A stretch of 42,351 bases of DNA from Planctomycetaceae bacterium (GTDB lineage: Bacteria > Planctomycetota > Phycisphaerae > Phycisphaerales > UBA1924). The stretch is taken from positions 1 to 42,351 of the forward strand of contig JAIYDA010000051.1 in NCBI GenBank assembly GCA_027487735.1, written 5' to 3'. Shown piece by piece: positions 32,942 to 41,149 of this stretch; the stretch's first letter is position 1; every line of letters starts with the position of its first letter. The position numbers and the translations under genes are program-made. The notes under the pieces were generated by a model. That model did no database searches. It saw nothing but the letters and a program-made list of their open reading frames with translations, and was not told the DNA's origin.

Positions 32942-33874
32942 TCACTCCCCCAGCCGCTCCTCGCGCACCGTCCACCCCGCCTCTGTCGGCGCCGTCGCCG
33001 CCAGCGCATCCGCGCTCAGCCCCGCGTTCAGCTTGATGTTAATGAGCTGAATGATCGCGACGTCCTCCTGCGCGTTCGTCGTGCGCGCCATCCGCGGCAG
33101 CCACCGCCCATCCACCTTGCGATACCACAGCTGAATCTTCACCAGGTCCGCATTCGTGCCCGCCTTGGGCACAAGCACAAGCTGCTTGCACTCCGCCACA
33201 AACCCCTCGAGCGCCGCCTGCTCGCTGGGCGTGTTCGCTTCCAGCCCAGCCGTCGCCTCCACAAGCGTCGCGTCATATCGCCCCAGAATCTCCGTCGCTG
33301 CTTGCCCGATCGGCAGCGGGAAGGGCCCCTGCCCCACCTTCAGCGGGTCCGTCGCCTCACCCTCGCGCACCACCTCGCGCCGGATGTACAGCTTCGTCGA
33401 CTCGTCCTTCTCCACAAAGAACCGCCCGTCGAACGCATACGTCTGCGCGATCGTCTCCACCCTGCTCCCCACCTGCAACTCGCGAAACTTTACCGCAAAG
33501 CTGCGGGGCTGCGTGTTCTTCAGCGCCACCTCGCCCACGCGAATCTGCTGGTCGCCCGCGATGCCCTTGAGCAGGTCATAGCGAATGCCCGCCGTGAGAT
33601 CAGTCAAATCCTTGTCGCTGTCCTCCAGCGCGCGGAGCAGGTCCTCCGCCGTGGCGATCTCCTTCTCCGCCTCCACCGCCTTCTCTTCGTCAGCCCCCTG
33701 CACCACCTGCTTCACAGAGATATCGCACGCTGGCGCCTTGGGCGCAGCATCATCCCAGCCAGGCGCAAGGCCGCTCCCCAGCGGCATCGCCACCATCCCC
33801 GCGCACGCCGCCCACACCCACCCCGCCGTCCACCCACCCGCAGCCAGTTGCGTCCAGTTGTTCATGATGCTCAT
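32942..33874 (-). CDS. LolA-like outer-membrane lipoprotein carrier protein
   Basis: The protein has 310 residues from the ATG at 33872-33874, preceded by AGAAAGG. A hydrophobic segment near residues 12-35 (GGWTAGWVWAACAGMVAM) is a signal peptide or lipobox region. The following 'SVKQVVQGADEEKAVEAEKE' and 'LEDSDKDLTDLTAGIRYDLL' and the later 'VKFRELQVGSRVETIAQTYA', 'FDGRFFVEKDESTKLYIRRE' show the alternating beta-strand pattern of LolA/LolB-type half-barrels. LolA carries lipoproteins through the periplasm; planctomycetes keep distant versions. The match is by pattern only. No other Lol gene is present in the window. Confidence 0.65.
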   Translation of the reverse strand: MSIMNNWTQLAAGGWTAGWVWAACAGMVAMPLGSGLAPGWDDAAPKAPACDISVKQVVQGADEEKAVEAEKEIATAEDLLRALEDSDKDLTDLTAGIRYDLLKGIAGDQQIRVGEVALKNTQPRSFAVKFRELQVGSRVETIAQTYAFDGRFFVEKDESTKLYIRREVVREGEATDPLKVGQGPFPLPIGQAATEILGRYDATLVEATAGLEANTPSEQAALEGFVAECKQLVLVPKAGTNADLVKIQLWYRKVDGRWLPRMARTTNAQEDVAIIQLINIKLNAGLSADALAATAPTEAGWTVREERLGE

Positions 33875-33940
33875 CGTTGCACCCTTTCTACCCCCACTCA
33901 GACGCACGCACCCCGCGCCGGTTCAAAAAGCCCGAAAACC

Positions 33941-33970
33941 AGCACCCACCCCCTCCAGCGTGTGGGTGCT
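33941..33970 (+). promoter_or_regulatory. Leader hairpin upstream of the S1-protein gene
   Basis: A perfect 9-bp inverted repeat AGCACCCAC (33941-33949) / GTGGGTGCT (33962-33970) with a 12-base loop sits just before a TATACT box. It may be an operator or the terminus of another transcript; no T-run follows. Confidence 0.5.
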
Positions 33971-33976
33971 CCCAGC

Positions 33977-33982
33977 TATACT
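33977..33982 (+). promoter_or_regulatory. Putative -10 box (TATACT) for the S1-protein gene
   Basis: TATACT matches five of six consensus bases. No good -35 is visible 17 bases upstream. A start just after it would give a ~150-base leader. Confidence 0.35.
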
Positions 33983-34044
33983 CCTCTCCCCCGCACGCCG
34001 CCGTGAGGCACGCAGCCCGCGCGAGGGCACGACCCGACTCCCAT

Positions 34045-34070
34045 GCTCCACCCGTGGTTTTCCGGGTGAT
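34045..34070 (+). promoter_or_regulatory. Hairpin in the S1-protein mRNA leader
   Basis: CACCCG pairs with CGGGTG around the loop TGGTTTTC. It lies ~70 bases before the ATG, inside the predicted leader. Ribosomal-protein leaders often fold, so autoregulation is possible; this is inference. Confidence 0.35.
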
Positions 34071-34137
34071 TAGAGCCAGGGCAAACGGCGTGAACACCTC
34101 TGGCCCCGCCTCATCTGTCCGCAAAGAAGTTTTCACA

Positions 34138-35634
34138 ATGACCTCCAGCAACGACCCGGCTCCCCCCACCAGCACCTCTTCCCCCGAGGCGCTGCATGCC
34201 GAACTCTCCGCAGCGGCAGACGCCGCTATGGCAGGCGTCATGAACGCACCCGACGCGCCCGCCGCCAAGAGCGAGTTCAAGCCCGCCCCCTCCGCGAGCA
34301 GCGGCAAGGGCGGCAAGCCCGGCATCCGCGGGCCCCGCGTCGTGCAGGCAGGCCGCGAACACCGCACGGGCAAGGTCGTGAGCGTGGGCCCCACCGACAT
34401 CTTCATCGAGTTCGGGCCCAAGGAGCTGGGCATCCTCAGCCGCGCCCAGTTCCCCGAAGATAAAGACCTCCCCGTCGTCGCCAGCGAGCTCGAAGTCGTG
34501 ATCGACAAGTTCGAGGCGGGCGAGAACTACTTTGTGTGCAGCCGCCCGGGCCAGGTGCAAAAAGCCCAGTGGGAGCTGCTGGAAGCAGGCCAGGTCGTCG
34601 AGGCCCGCGTCACGGGCGTCGTCACAGGCAAGGACACCAAGCAGGCAGGCCTCGAGCTCGAGGTCGCAGGCCACCGCGCCTTCATGCCCGCCAGCCAGGT
34701 CAGCATCGATCGCATCCCCGACCTCAGCGTCTTCATCGGCGAGAAGATGACCTGCTCCGTCTCGCGCGTCGAGCGCATGGGCAAGGGCAACATCGTCCTC
34801 AGCCGGCGCGACATGCTCGACGCCGAGCGCAAGGAAAAGGCCAAGCAGCTCCTCGAAACCCTCAAGGAAGGCGACACCGTCGAGGGCGTCGTCCGCAAGA
34901 TCATGCCCTTCGGCGCGTTCGTCGACATGGGCGGCGTCGACGGCCTCATCCACATCAACGACATCACCTTCGACCGCATTGGCTTCGGCGAGAAAGCCAT
35001 CGCCAAGCACGTGCAAGAAGGCCAGACCGTCAAGGTCCGCGTCCTCAAGATCGAGCCGCCCGCCGAGGGCGAGACCAAGCGCAAGATCGCCCTGGGCCTC
35101 AAGCAGATCACGGGCGACACCTTCGCCAACACCGCCGCAAGCCTCGTCGAGGGCGCGGAAGTCACGGGCAAGGTCACGAAGATTCTCGAGTTCGGTGCCT
35201 TCATGGAAGTCGCGCCGGGCGTCGAGGGCCTCGTGCACATCTCCGAGCTCGACTACCGCCGCGTCGCGAAGGTGGAGGACGTGCTGAAGGTCGACGAGGT
35301 CGTCCGCGCGAAGATCCTCAAGATCGACCCGCAGAGCCGCCGCATCAGCCTCAGCGTCAAAGCTCTCAAGGCTCCGCCCGAAATGCCCGCCAACCCCGAG
35401 GGCAAGCCCGGTGAAGGCAAGCCGGGTGGCCAAGGTGGGCAGGGTGGGCAGGGTGGTGGTCGCGGCTTCGGCGGTGGTGGTGGCTTCGGCGGCGGTCGCG
35501 GCGGCGGCGGCGGCGGCAAGTTCAAAGAGAAGATCCAGGGCCGCAGCATCGAAGAGATTCAGAAAGAAACCCCCGCCCTCCGCCGCATGCGCGAGCAGAA
35601 CAAGAAAGTGCAGTTCAAGGGCGGCCTGAGCTAA
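34138..35634 (+). CDS. rpsA: Ribosomal protein S1-like RNA-binding protein
   Basis: The protein has 498 residues from the ATG at 34138. It has four S1 (OB-fold) RNA-binding repeats: ~78-150 ('HRTGKVVSVGPTDIFIEFGP'), ~155-235 ('VVEARVTGVVTGKDTKQAGL'), ~248-325 ('GVVRKIMPFGAFVDMGGVDG'), ~340-415 ('GKVTKILEFGAFMEVAPGVE'). The last two are the best matches to S1 proteins, with 'GLIHI' and 'GLVHIS'. S1 tethers mRNA to the 30S subunit. Classic rpsA has six repeats and ~550 residues, so four is short. A Gly/Arg-rich RGG-like tail (~430-462) is added before a Lys-rich end, and the first ~75 residues are disordered. A perfect Rho-independent terminator follows at 35684-35711. Confidence 0.85.
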   Translation: MTSSNDPAPPTSTSSPEALHAELSAAADAAMAGVMNAPDAPAAKSEFKPAPSASSGKGGKPGIRGPRVVQAGREHRTGKVVSVGPTDIFIEFGPKELGILSRAQFPEDKDLPVVASELEVVIDKFEAGENYFVCSRPGQVQKAQWELLEAGQVVEARVTGVVTGKDTKQAGLELEVAGHRAFMPASQVSIDRIPDLSVFIGEKMTCSVSRVERMGKGNIVLSRRDMLDAERKEKAKQLLETLKEGDTVEGVVRKIMPFGAFVDMGGVDGLIHINDITFDRIGFGEKAIAKHVQEGQTVKVRVLKIEPPAEGETKRKIALGLKQITGDTFANTAASLVEGAEVTGKVTKILEFGAFMEVAPGVEGLVHISELDYRRVAKVEDVLKVDEVVRAKILKIDPQSRRISLSVKALKAPPEMPANPEGKPGEGKPGGQGGQGGQGGGRGFGGGGGFGGGRGGGGGGKFKEKIQGRSIEEIQKETPALRRMREQNKKVQFKGGLS

Positions 35635-35683
35635 ACCCCCGCTGTCTTCATCATCGCAGTCTTCATCATCGCAGAAACGAAAC

Positions 35684-35711
35684 GACGCGCCCCTTCGGGC
35701 GCGTCTTTTTT
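35684..35711 (+). terminator. Rho-independent terminator after the S1-protein gene
   Basis: A perfect 9-bp GACGCGCCC / GGGCGCGTC stem with a four-base CTTC loop is followed by six T. It is 50 bases after the stop and is the strongest terminator in the window. Confidence 0.95.
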
Positions 35712-35742
35712 ATCGCTTTTCGCTTTGTACTTTATCGCTTTC

Positions 35743-36870
35743 CTACCTCCCCTCCAACGCCTCCTTCTGCGCCTTCTTCTGCTCCTCCACAAAGTACGTG
35801 ATCCGCCCCTGGATCGTCTCAAACTGCTCCAGCGTCCGCATGTCCTCAAACAGCACCTTGTCCGTGCTCGATTCATACCGCCACCAGGGCCCGTTGCGCT
35901 GCAGCAGCAACAGCCGCTGCTGCATCGCCGCGAAGATCTCATCATCCAGCTCGCGCACGCGATGCAACGCCGCGATCCTTCGCGACGCGTCCCCGTCCTC
36001 AAACTCCTTCCGCGCGTTATACCCCTCGCCCCCCGCCTTCCCAAACTCGTTCTTCACCCACACGTTCATCGCGTTCGCTTCTTCGCCATACCTCTTGTTC
36101 GCCGCACGCGCCTTCTCCAGCAGCTCCACGCGCCGCTCATAGTCCCCATCCTGCTTGAGCAGCGCAAGATCATGAAAGCTCTCGTCGCGCAAAGGCAGCA
36201 CCGCCGCGTGATAGCTCGTCAGCATGTCCCGCGTCCGCTGCGACCAGGTCCGCTGCACCTTCCCGCGCAGCTTCTCCGTCTCCCCGCTCCGCTGCTCGCG
36301 CGCCAATCCATCGCGCTCAATGTCATAAAGCGCCTTGAGCAACCCCTCATGGTCATCATCGAGCATCGCCTTGTTGAAGCGCCGCACATCCTCCGACGGC
36401 GTGCTCACCGCAGCCTTCGCCTGCTCCGCGCCGCCCCCGCGAACCCGCGTCAGCGCGAGCGCCGACACCACCACGATGAACACCATGGGCAACGCCGCAA
36501 ACGTCGCGCTCCCCGCCATCTTCGACCGCCCCGCCAAGCGATACACCGCAAACGCCAACCCCGCAAACACCAAGAACCAGAACGCCATCCCCAGCATCAC
36601 CAGCATCACCTTCCCCATCATCGACGTGCCAGCACCCACCAACTCGGGCTTCAGCATGAGCCCAGTGATCACCAGCAGCACCATCAACACGATGGGCAAA
36701 AAACTCCACCACGCCAGCGAGAACTCCTCCCGCGCCTGGGGCACCACCCGCACCTCCGCCTCAGGCGTCGCCCGCGCAGCCGGCACACGAATCACCCGCT
36801 GACGAGGCTCCTCCGCCAGCCGCAGTGGCTCGCTCCGCCCTTCCCCCGCCTGTCGCGACCCATGCTGCAT
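35743..36870 (-). CDS. Hypothetical three-helix membrane protein
   Basis: This 375-residue protein starts at the ATG 36868-36870, with GGAGGG four bases upstream. Residues ~50-140 hold three transmembrane helices ('WWSFLPIVLMVLLVITGLML', 'VMLVMLGMAFWFLVFAGLAF', 'ALPMVFIVVVSALALTRVRG'). The C-terminal ~230 residues are soluble, helical and rich in Arg/Glu/Leu ('RVELLEKARAANKRYGEEAN', 'ELDDEIFAAMQQRLLLLQRN'). The first ~45 residues are Pro/Arg-rich. No family is recognised. A TATAGT box lies 21 bases before the start on the minus strand. It converges with the S1-protein gene. Confidence 0.65.
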   Translation of the reverse strand: MQHGSRQAGEGRSEPLRLAEEPRQRVIRVPAARATPEAEVRVVPQAREEFSLAWWSFLPIVLMVLLVITGLMLKPELVGAGTSMMGKVMLVMLGMAFWFLVFAGLAFAVYRLAGRSKMAGSATFAALPMVFIVVVSALALTRVRGGGAEQAKAAVSTPSEDVRRFNKAMLDDDHEGLLKALYDIERDGLAREQRSGETEKLRGKVQRTWSQRTRDMLTSYHAAVLPLRDESFHDLALLKQDGDYERRVELLEKARAANKRYGEEANAMNVWVKNEFGKAGGEGYNARKEFEDGDASRRIAALHRVRELDDEIFAAMQQRLLLLQRNGPWWRYESSTDKVLFEDMRTLEQFETIQGRITYFVEEQKKAQKEALEGR

Positions 36871-36890
36871 GCATCCCTCCGGGTTCCCAA

Positions 36891-36896
36891 ACTATA
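36891..36896 (-). promoter_or_regulatory. Putative -10 box for the three-helix membrane protein
   Basis: TATAGT on the minus strand, about 25 bases upstream of the ATG, followed by a strong GGAGGG. No clear -35 was found. Confidence 0.35.
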
Positions 36897-36945
36897 TCTC
36901 TCTGCATGCCCGCAAAGTCGGGGCTCTCGAGCCCTCCACCACCCC

Positions 36946-36978
36946 AAAAACACAAACCGCGCCCCGTTCGAGGCGCGG
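36946..36978 (-). terminator. Rho-independent terminator after the HU gene
   Basis: On the minus strand CCGCGCC (36972-36978) pairs with GGCGCGG (36957-36963) around an 8-base loop and is followed by TTTGTGTTTTT. It starts 27 bases after the HU stop. Confidence 0.85.
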
Positions 36979-37004
36979 CTTGCTTCATCATCGAGAAAGA
37001 ACTC

Positions 37005-37391
37005 TTACACCATCGCCTTCAGACCCTTCAAAGGACGAATCTTGATCGCCGTGCTCGCGGGCTTCGCCTTGAACACCTTCTCCGTCTTGCTGAACGGATC
37101 GATGCCCTTGCGCTCCGGCACGGCGGGCTTGAAGCGGCTCATGACCTTCATGAGGCCTGGCACCACGAACACCTTGGGCTTGTCCTTGCCGGGCTTCGCG
37201 AGGTCGGCAGCCATCACCTGACCCATCACGTCAAACACGCTCGCCACCTGCTTGCGCGAGATGCCGGCGTGCTCGCCGATCAGCCCGAAGAGCTCGCTCT
37301 TCGTGCGCTTCGCAGCAGCGGTGATCTTGGTGGGCTTGGGGGCAGCCTTGGGGGCGGCTTTGGGGGCGGGCTTGGCAGCTTTCTTGGCCAT
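37005..37391 (-). CDS. HU-family DNA-binding protein with basic tail
   Basis: The protein has 128 residues from the ATG at 37389-37391. Residues 1-30 are a Lys/Ala/Pro tail with tandem 'KAAPKA' units. From ~30 the HU fold is clear: 'TKSELFGLIGEHAGISRKQV', 'ASVFDVMGQVMAADL', 'KVFVVPGLMKVMSRFKPAVP' and a DNA-binding arm. HU bends and compacts DNA as a dimer. Standard HU is ~90 residues; tailed HU is a known planctomycete form. The arm shows 'DPFSKTEKVFKAKPASTAIK'. A terminator follows. Confidence 0.9.
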   Translation of the reverse strand: MAKKAAKPAPKAAPKAAPKPTKITAAAKRTKSELFGLIGEHAGISRKQVASVFDVMGQVMAADLAKPGKDKPKVFVVPGLMKVMSRFKPAVPERKGIDPFSKTEKVFKAKPASTAIKIRPLKGLKAMV

Positions 37392-37480
37392 GAGACGTGT
37401 ACTCCAACCGGGTGCGGTCTGCGATCCTCTCCGAGGACCGTCGATAGGCTCAAACGGATGCGCCAGCTATCGAATCGGGC

Positions 37481-37503
37481 GGGCACTACCACTCTGGCAG
37501 TGC
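37481..37503 (-). promoter_or_regulatory. Inverted repeat upstream of the HU gene
   Basis: GGCACT / AGTGCC arms enclose an 11-base loop with a partial inner CCA/TGG stem. It sits ~90 bases upstream of the HU start in a 276-base gap with no ORF. It could be an operator. Confidence 0.35.
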
Positions 37504-37667
37504 CTATTTCCGCTTGTTTTCGGTTCAACCGCCCTCGAACCCTTCATTTTTCGCGGTGTTTTTGCGTGCGTTGCAGCGCAGTTGCACCAAAACCCTCCGT
37601 TTTTCCGCTCGTTTTCGCATGCTCGCGCACGCGCAACCCCTTCTACCAGCGTGTTTTCCACGCTTTT

Positions 37668-38423
37668 TCACGCGCCGCTCGCATCGGCGCCCCATTCCAC
37701 CACAATTCCCGCATGATCCGACAGCTTGCCCACCTTGCTCGCTCCCTCCGCGCCATCCCGCAGCCCCACATACCGCATCCGCACGCCACGCCGCAGCAGC
37801 GCGGCACTCGCCATCGCCGTGTCCAACCGATGCCGCTCGCCGTTGGGCCCCCACCAGCTCACCTGCTCGCGCGAGCCCCCCTGCTCGTGCCACACATCCC
37901 GCAGCCCCGCCGTCCACACCTCCCCCACCAGAGCCTCATGCCGCTGCCCCGCCCGCAGCACATCCATCCCGCGCCGGCTTGCATTCAAATCTCCCACCAG
38001 CAGCGCCTCGCCCATTGCCGCCCGGCGCGCCCACGCACAGATCGCCCCAAAGTGCTCCACCCGCGCCCGCGCCGCCTCCTCGCTGGGCACGTGCGCCACC
38101 AAAAGCCGCACCCCACCCACCGTTGCCGCCAGCAGTCGCGCACTCTCTAGCCCGCACGCCTCCACAGTGAGAGCCTGCTTGCTCGCCACGCACACCGCAT
38201 TCCCGCCCGCTGTCCCGCCCGCTGTTCCGCCCCCCTGCCCCGCGCTCGCAAAGTGCGTCAGCCCCGCATCCGCCAAAGGTCCGCGCCACGTCCCGCCCCG
38301 CCCCTTCGCGCGAAACTCCGCCAGCGCCACCACATCGGGCTCCAGCGCCAGCACCGCGAGAATGAGCTCAGGCGTCCGCACCGCCCCGCCCCCATGCTGG
38401 ATGTTCCAGAACACCACGCGCAT
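37668..38423 (-). CDS. Endonuclease/exonuclease/phosphatase (EEP) family hydrolase
   Basis: The protein has 251 residues from the ATG at 38421-38423. EEP motifs are all present in order: 'VVFWNIQHGG' at the start, 'VVALAEFRAK' (the catalytic Glu), 'RLLVAHVPS', 'LLVGDLNASR', 'HRLDTAMAS' and 'KLSDHAGIVVEW'. The group cleaves phosphoester bonds of nucleic acids, inositides or nucleotides using a divalent metal. The lack of a signal peptide suggests a cytoplasmic role such as DNA repair. The preceding FAD monooxygenase gene stops three bases before it, so they are probably one operon. Substrate is unknown. Confidence 0.85.
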   Translation of the reverse strand: MRVVFWNIQHGGGAVRTPELILAVLALEPDVVALAEFRAKGRGGTWRGPLADAGLTHFASAGQGGGTAGGTAGGNAVCVASKQALTVEACGLESARLLAATVGGVRLLVAHVPSEEAARARVEHFGAICAWARRAAMGEALLVGDLNASRRGMDVLRAGQRHEALVGEVWTAGLRDVWHEQGGSREQVSWWGPNGERHRLDTAMASAALLRRGVRMRYVGLRDGAEGASKVGKLSDHAGIVVEWGADASGA

Positions 38424-38426
38424 GCG

Positions 38427-39641
38427 CTACGCCCCTCGCCTTCCCACCAGCGACGCCAGCGCGATCTGCTTCACCCCCGGCGCGCGCATCAGCCAGGGCC
38501 ATGCCCAATCGCGCAGCGGGCCCAGCGCATCCCACTCGCTCTGAAACACAGGCGTCAGCCCGCGCGACACAAAGCTGTACGACGCGATCTCTCGCGCGCG
38601 TGCGCCCGCATACGCACCCAGCGCATCCTCCACCGCTTCGCCCCGCGAAAGCGCGCGCTCCACCGCACGCGCAAGCGCCCACGCATCCGCCAGCGCGAGA
38701 TTCGCCCCAAGCCCAAGCTGCGGGCTCATCGCGTGCGCCGCATCGCCAACCAGCACGCAGCGCCCCACCACAGGCGTGTCGCACACCACGTCGTAATACG
38801 GCGCATAGACAAGCTCCTCGATGCTCCGCACCTGCGCAAGCAGCCCCCTTGCCCACGGCGCGAGCGCGCCCGCCTCCGCACGCCACGCCTCCAGCCCCGC
38901 CCCACGCACCCGCCCAACCTCCGCCCCGCGCACGCTCCAAAACACGCTTACCACATCCGCCCGCGCGCCATCGGGCCTCCCCGTGGGCAGCACCCCCAGC
39001 ATCCGGCTTGTCCCCGCATACGCCTGCCTCAACACCCCCGCGTGCTCCCCCAGCACATCCTCCACCACGCACCACAGCGCACCAAACTCATAGAGCGCAC
39101 TCCGCCGCACGATCCCGCGCTGCGCATCGAGCGCCCCCCGCACGCGCGATCGGCTGCCATCGCACGCCACCACCAAGTCAAACATGCCCACGCGCTCGCC
39201 TCCATCGAGCACCAGCACCGCCCCGCGCTCGTCCTGCTCGCAACCTGCCACGTGCCTCCCCGTGTGCACCGTCGCGCCCGCCTCACGCAGCGCCGCCTGC
39301 AACACCGAGAACAACACACCCCGATGCACGCCCAGACCAGAGAGCCCAACCCCATGCACCGCCCCCGCGTCCGCATATCGCACATCCAGCACGCTCCGCC
39401 CGCGCTCATTCTGCCCCACCAGCCGATGCACCACCGCGCCCTGCCGCTCCACCTGCCCGAGCAGTCCCATCTTGCCAAGCACCCGCTGCCCCGCAGGCTG
39501 AAGCAGCAGCCCAGCCCCCACCGGTCCCAAAACTCCCGCTCGCTCAAACACCTCCACCCGGTGCCCCTGCCGCGCCAGCAGCACCGCGCTCGCCTGCCCC
39601 GCGGTGCCACACCCCACGATCGCTACGCGCAGCTGCCGCAT
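38427..39641 (-). CDS. FAD-dependent monooxygenase
   Basis: The protein has 404 residues from the ATG at 39639-39641. It is of the UbiH/PHBH-like aromatic hydroxylase type. Motifs: the dinucleotide-binding start 'VAIVGCGTAGQASAVLLARQ', then 'VVACDGSRSRVRGAL' (the DG motif), and 'RCVLVGDAAHAMSPQLGLGA' with 'NLALADAWALARAVE' (the GD motif). These are the three sequence fingerprints of the group. It hydroxylates an organic ring using NAD(P)H and O2. The substrate cannot be read from the sequence. Downstream the EEP gene follows in three bases. Confidence 0.88.
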   Translation of the reverse strand: MRQLRVAIVGCGTAGQASAVLLARQGHRVEVFERAGVLGPVGAGLLLQPAGQRVLGKMGLLGQVERQGAVVHRLVGQNERGRSVLDVRYADAGAVHGVGLSGLGVHRGVLFSVLQAALREAGATVHTGRHVAGCEQDERGAVLVLDGGERVGMFDLVVACDGSRSRVRGALDAQRGIVRRSALYEFGALWCVVEDVLGEHAGVLRQAYAGTSRMLGVLPTGRPDGARADVVSVFWSVRGAEVGRVRGAGLEAWRAEAGALAPWARGLLAQVRSIEELVYAPYYDVVCDTPVVGRCVLVGDAAHAMSPQLGLGANLALADAWALARAVERALSRGEAVEDALGAYAGARAREIASYSFVSRGLTPVFQSEWDALGPLRDWAWPWLMRAPGVKQIALASLVGRRGA

Positions 39642-39728
39642 CGCCAAGCATACCGCAATCCCTTCGCCCCCAACGCGTTGTGCCCCACGTCCGCACCCTT
39701 CTGCCGATACAAACCTCCGCAGCACGCG

Positions 39729-39734
39729 TATAGT
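39729..39734 (+). promoter_or_regulatory. Putative -10 box upstream of tatA
   Basis: TATAGT lies 86 bases before the tatA ATG; the -35 candidate GATACA 17 bases upstream is poor. Confidence 0.35.
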
Positions 39735-39819
39735 TCACTGCGGCTGCCTTGAGTTCTTGCCGCGATGCACCCACGCCCGGGCACCCCACTCGCCCAGGCA
39801 CGTTCCGAAAGCCCTCACC

Positions 39820-40113
39820 ATGCCTTTCAATCTCTCCGGCTGGGAACTCCTGCTCATCCTCGGCATTGGCCTGCTGCTCTTCGGGTCGCGCCTGCCCGCC
39901 GTCGGCCGCAACCTGGGCAAGGGCATCGTCGAGTTCAAAAAGGGCATCAAGGGCGTGACCGACGAAGTCGAGCAAGCCTCCTCGCAGGCCTCCGCGCCCG
40001 TGAGCACGCCCGCCCGCCTCGAGGACCGCCCCTACCGCGCCCCCCTGGGCCCCGCGGGCGACGATCGCCGCGTCAGCACCGCCGAGACAGTCGAGCAGCA
40101 GCGCACGAGCTGA
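39820..40113 (+). CDS. tatA: Sec-independent translocase subunit TatA
   Basis: The protein has 97 residues from the ATG at 39820. TatA forms the membrane pore that passes folded proteins bearing twin-arginine signals. It has the standard layout: a short N-terminus, a transmembrane helix (residues ~5-21, 'LSGWELLLILGIGLLLFG'), the 'FGSRLPAVGRNLGKGIVEFK' hinge and amphipathic helix, then an acidic, Pro/Ala-rich tail. The FG of the hinge and the Phe in 'EFKKG' are the family's conserved residues. tatC is not in the window. TatB is unlikely because the tail is short. Confidence 0.95.
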   Translation: MPFNLSGWELLLILGIGLLLFGSRLPAVGRNLGKGIVEFKKGIKGVTDEVEQASSQASAPVSTPARLEDRPYRAPLGPAGDDRRVSTAETVEQQRTS

Positions 40114-40141
40114 GCGAGCACGGCGGGAAGCTCGGTTTCAG

Positions 40142-40335
40142 CACAGAGACTCAGAGAAACAGAGCAAGACGAGAAAACAGGTTGAGATTGTGCGCCGAGC
40201 GACGCTCAAGTTGATGCTTTGCCTGCCCCTCAGCGCCGCGTCCAACACGCGCACACCAACTTCAACTTCATCTCTCCTTACTTCTCCTCATCTTGCTTCT
40301 CCTCATCTTGCTCCCTCTCTCTGTGTCTCTGTGCT
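40142..40335. repeat. Long inverted repeat of CACAGAGAC type
   Basis: The left arm from 40142 (CACAGAGACTCAGAGAAACA, then AGAGCAAGACGAG) and the right arm up to 40335 (CTCATCTTGCTCCCTCTCTC, TGTGTCTCTGTG) are inverted copies. The right arm has a tandem extra unit (TCTTGCTTCTCCTCATCTTG). The loop is ~100 bases. It fills the 262-base gap between tatA and the next gene. Confidence 0.8.
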
Positions 40336-40375
40336 CAACCCCGAACCACCCAACGCCCCCGCCCCCGCCCCCCAC

Positions 40376-40867
40376 ATGCTCCGCTGCCCCATCAACGCGC
40401 TCGAGCCCGACGCCCAGCCCGCCTTCCACGCGTGGCTGCGCCCGCACCTCCCAAGCCGCCCCACCGCCATCGTCGTGCGCTCGGGCTGGAGCGACGCGGG
40501 CGACCCGCTCTTCCTGCCCGCCCCCAAAGCCGCGTGGCAAGGCTTCATGCAAGCAGTCGAAAGTGCCTGCACCGAGCACGCCATCACCCCCGTGCTCGAA
40601 CCCCGCGCAACCGATGTCGTCTCCGACACCCCAGGCCTCCTCAGCCTCGTGCGTGCCGCCCCGCGCTGGAAGATTCTCTTCGACCCCCAGCTCCTCCTCA
40701 CGCGCGACATGCACGCCCAGCTCGACGACCACCTCCAGCGCTACGCCCAAGTCGCCTCCGCCCTGCACACCATGCACGCCCTCTTCGCCCTCCGACCGGC
40801 CAAAAAACACTTCGACGCCCTCGCCGCCGCCGCGCCGGCACTCGTGCTCGATGCGACGCAGGCGTAG
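40376..40867 (+). CDS. Hypothetical protein
   Basis: The protein has 163 residues from the ATG at 40376. The frame is open back to 40190 but that part is repeat sequence. It is compact and mostly alpha/beta: 'PTAIVVRSGWSDAGDPLF', 'GFMQAVESACTEHAITPVLE', 'VVSDTPGLLSLVRAAPRWKI', 'LFDPQLLLTRDMHAQLDDHL', 'RYAQVASALHTMHALFALRP'. The 'D..P.LL' and repeated strand-helix order hint at part of a TIM-barrel, but I would not name a family. No signal peptide. It is 262 bases after tatA. Confidence 0.6.
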   Translation: MLRCPINALEPDAQPAFHAWLRPHLPSRPTAIVVRSGWSDAGDPLFLPAPKAAWQGFMQAVESACTEHAITPVLEPRATDVVSDTPGLLSLVRAAPRWKILFDPQLLLTRDMHAQLDDHLQRYAQVASALHTMHALFALRPAKKHFDALAAAAPALVLDATQA

Positions 40868-40870
40868 GGC

Positions 40871-40970
40871 GGGTGACAGGGGACAAGCGACAAGGGACAG
40901 GGGAACGGGGAACGGGGAACGGGGAGCAGGGAACGGGGAACAGCGAACGGGGAACGGGGAATGGGAGAGC
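40871..40970. repeat. Degenerate 7-bp array (GGGGAAC, AGGGGAC, AAGCGAC types)
   Basis: About fourteen near-contiguous heptamers start ten bases after the previous stop. They run from GGGTGAC-like to GGGGAAC and GGGGAGC, then GGGAGAG. It shares its GGGGAAC and GGGGAGC units with 26669-26738. Confidence 0.9.
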
Positions 40971-41149
40971 GATTTGCTCGGGAGAAAACGACAGCAGCTC
41001 CCTCCTGCACGCGGCGAGCCAGCCATCGCAACCCGCTTCGACGATCGCGCCGCGAGTGATGCTCAGCCCAGGACCCGGCCCTCACCGCTCGCACCCAGAC
41101 CACCCTGCGTCACGAAGCCGCGCTGATGTTTCTGGCGTGCGCCGTAACG
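40971..41149. other. Non-coding spacer before the RHS remnant
   Basis: This 179-base stretch has no recognisable gene; no frame shows a known motif. GC content falls gradually towards the accessory region. Confidence 0.4.

Noticed and set aside
29948..34006. Very long open frame (~1,350 codons) on the plus strand
   Set aside because: It runs antisense to the TPR/peptidase and LolA-like genes, has Arg/His/Pro/Leu-only composition, and no domain. It is a GC-driven shadow.
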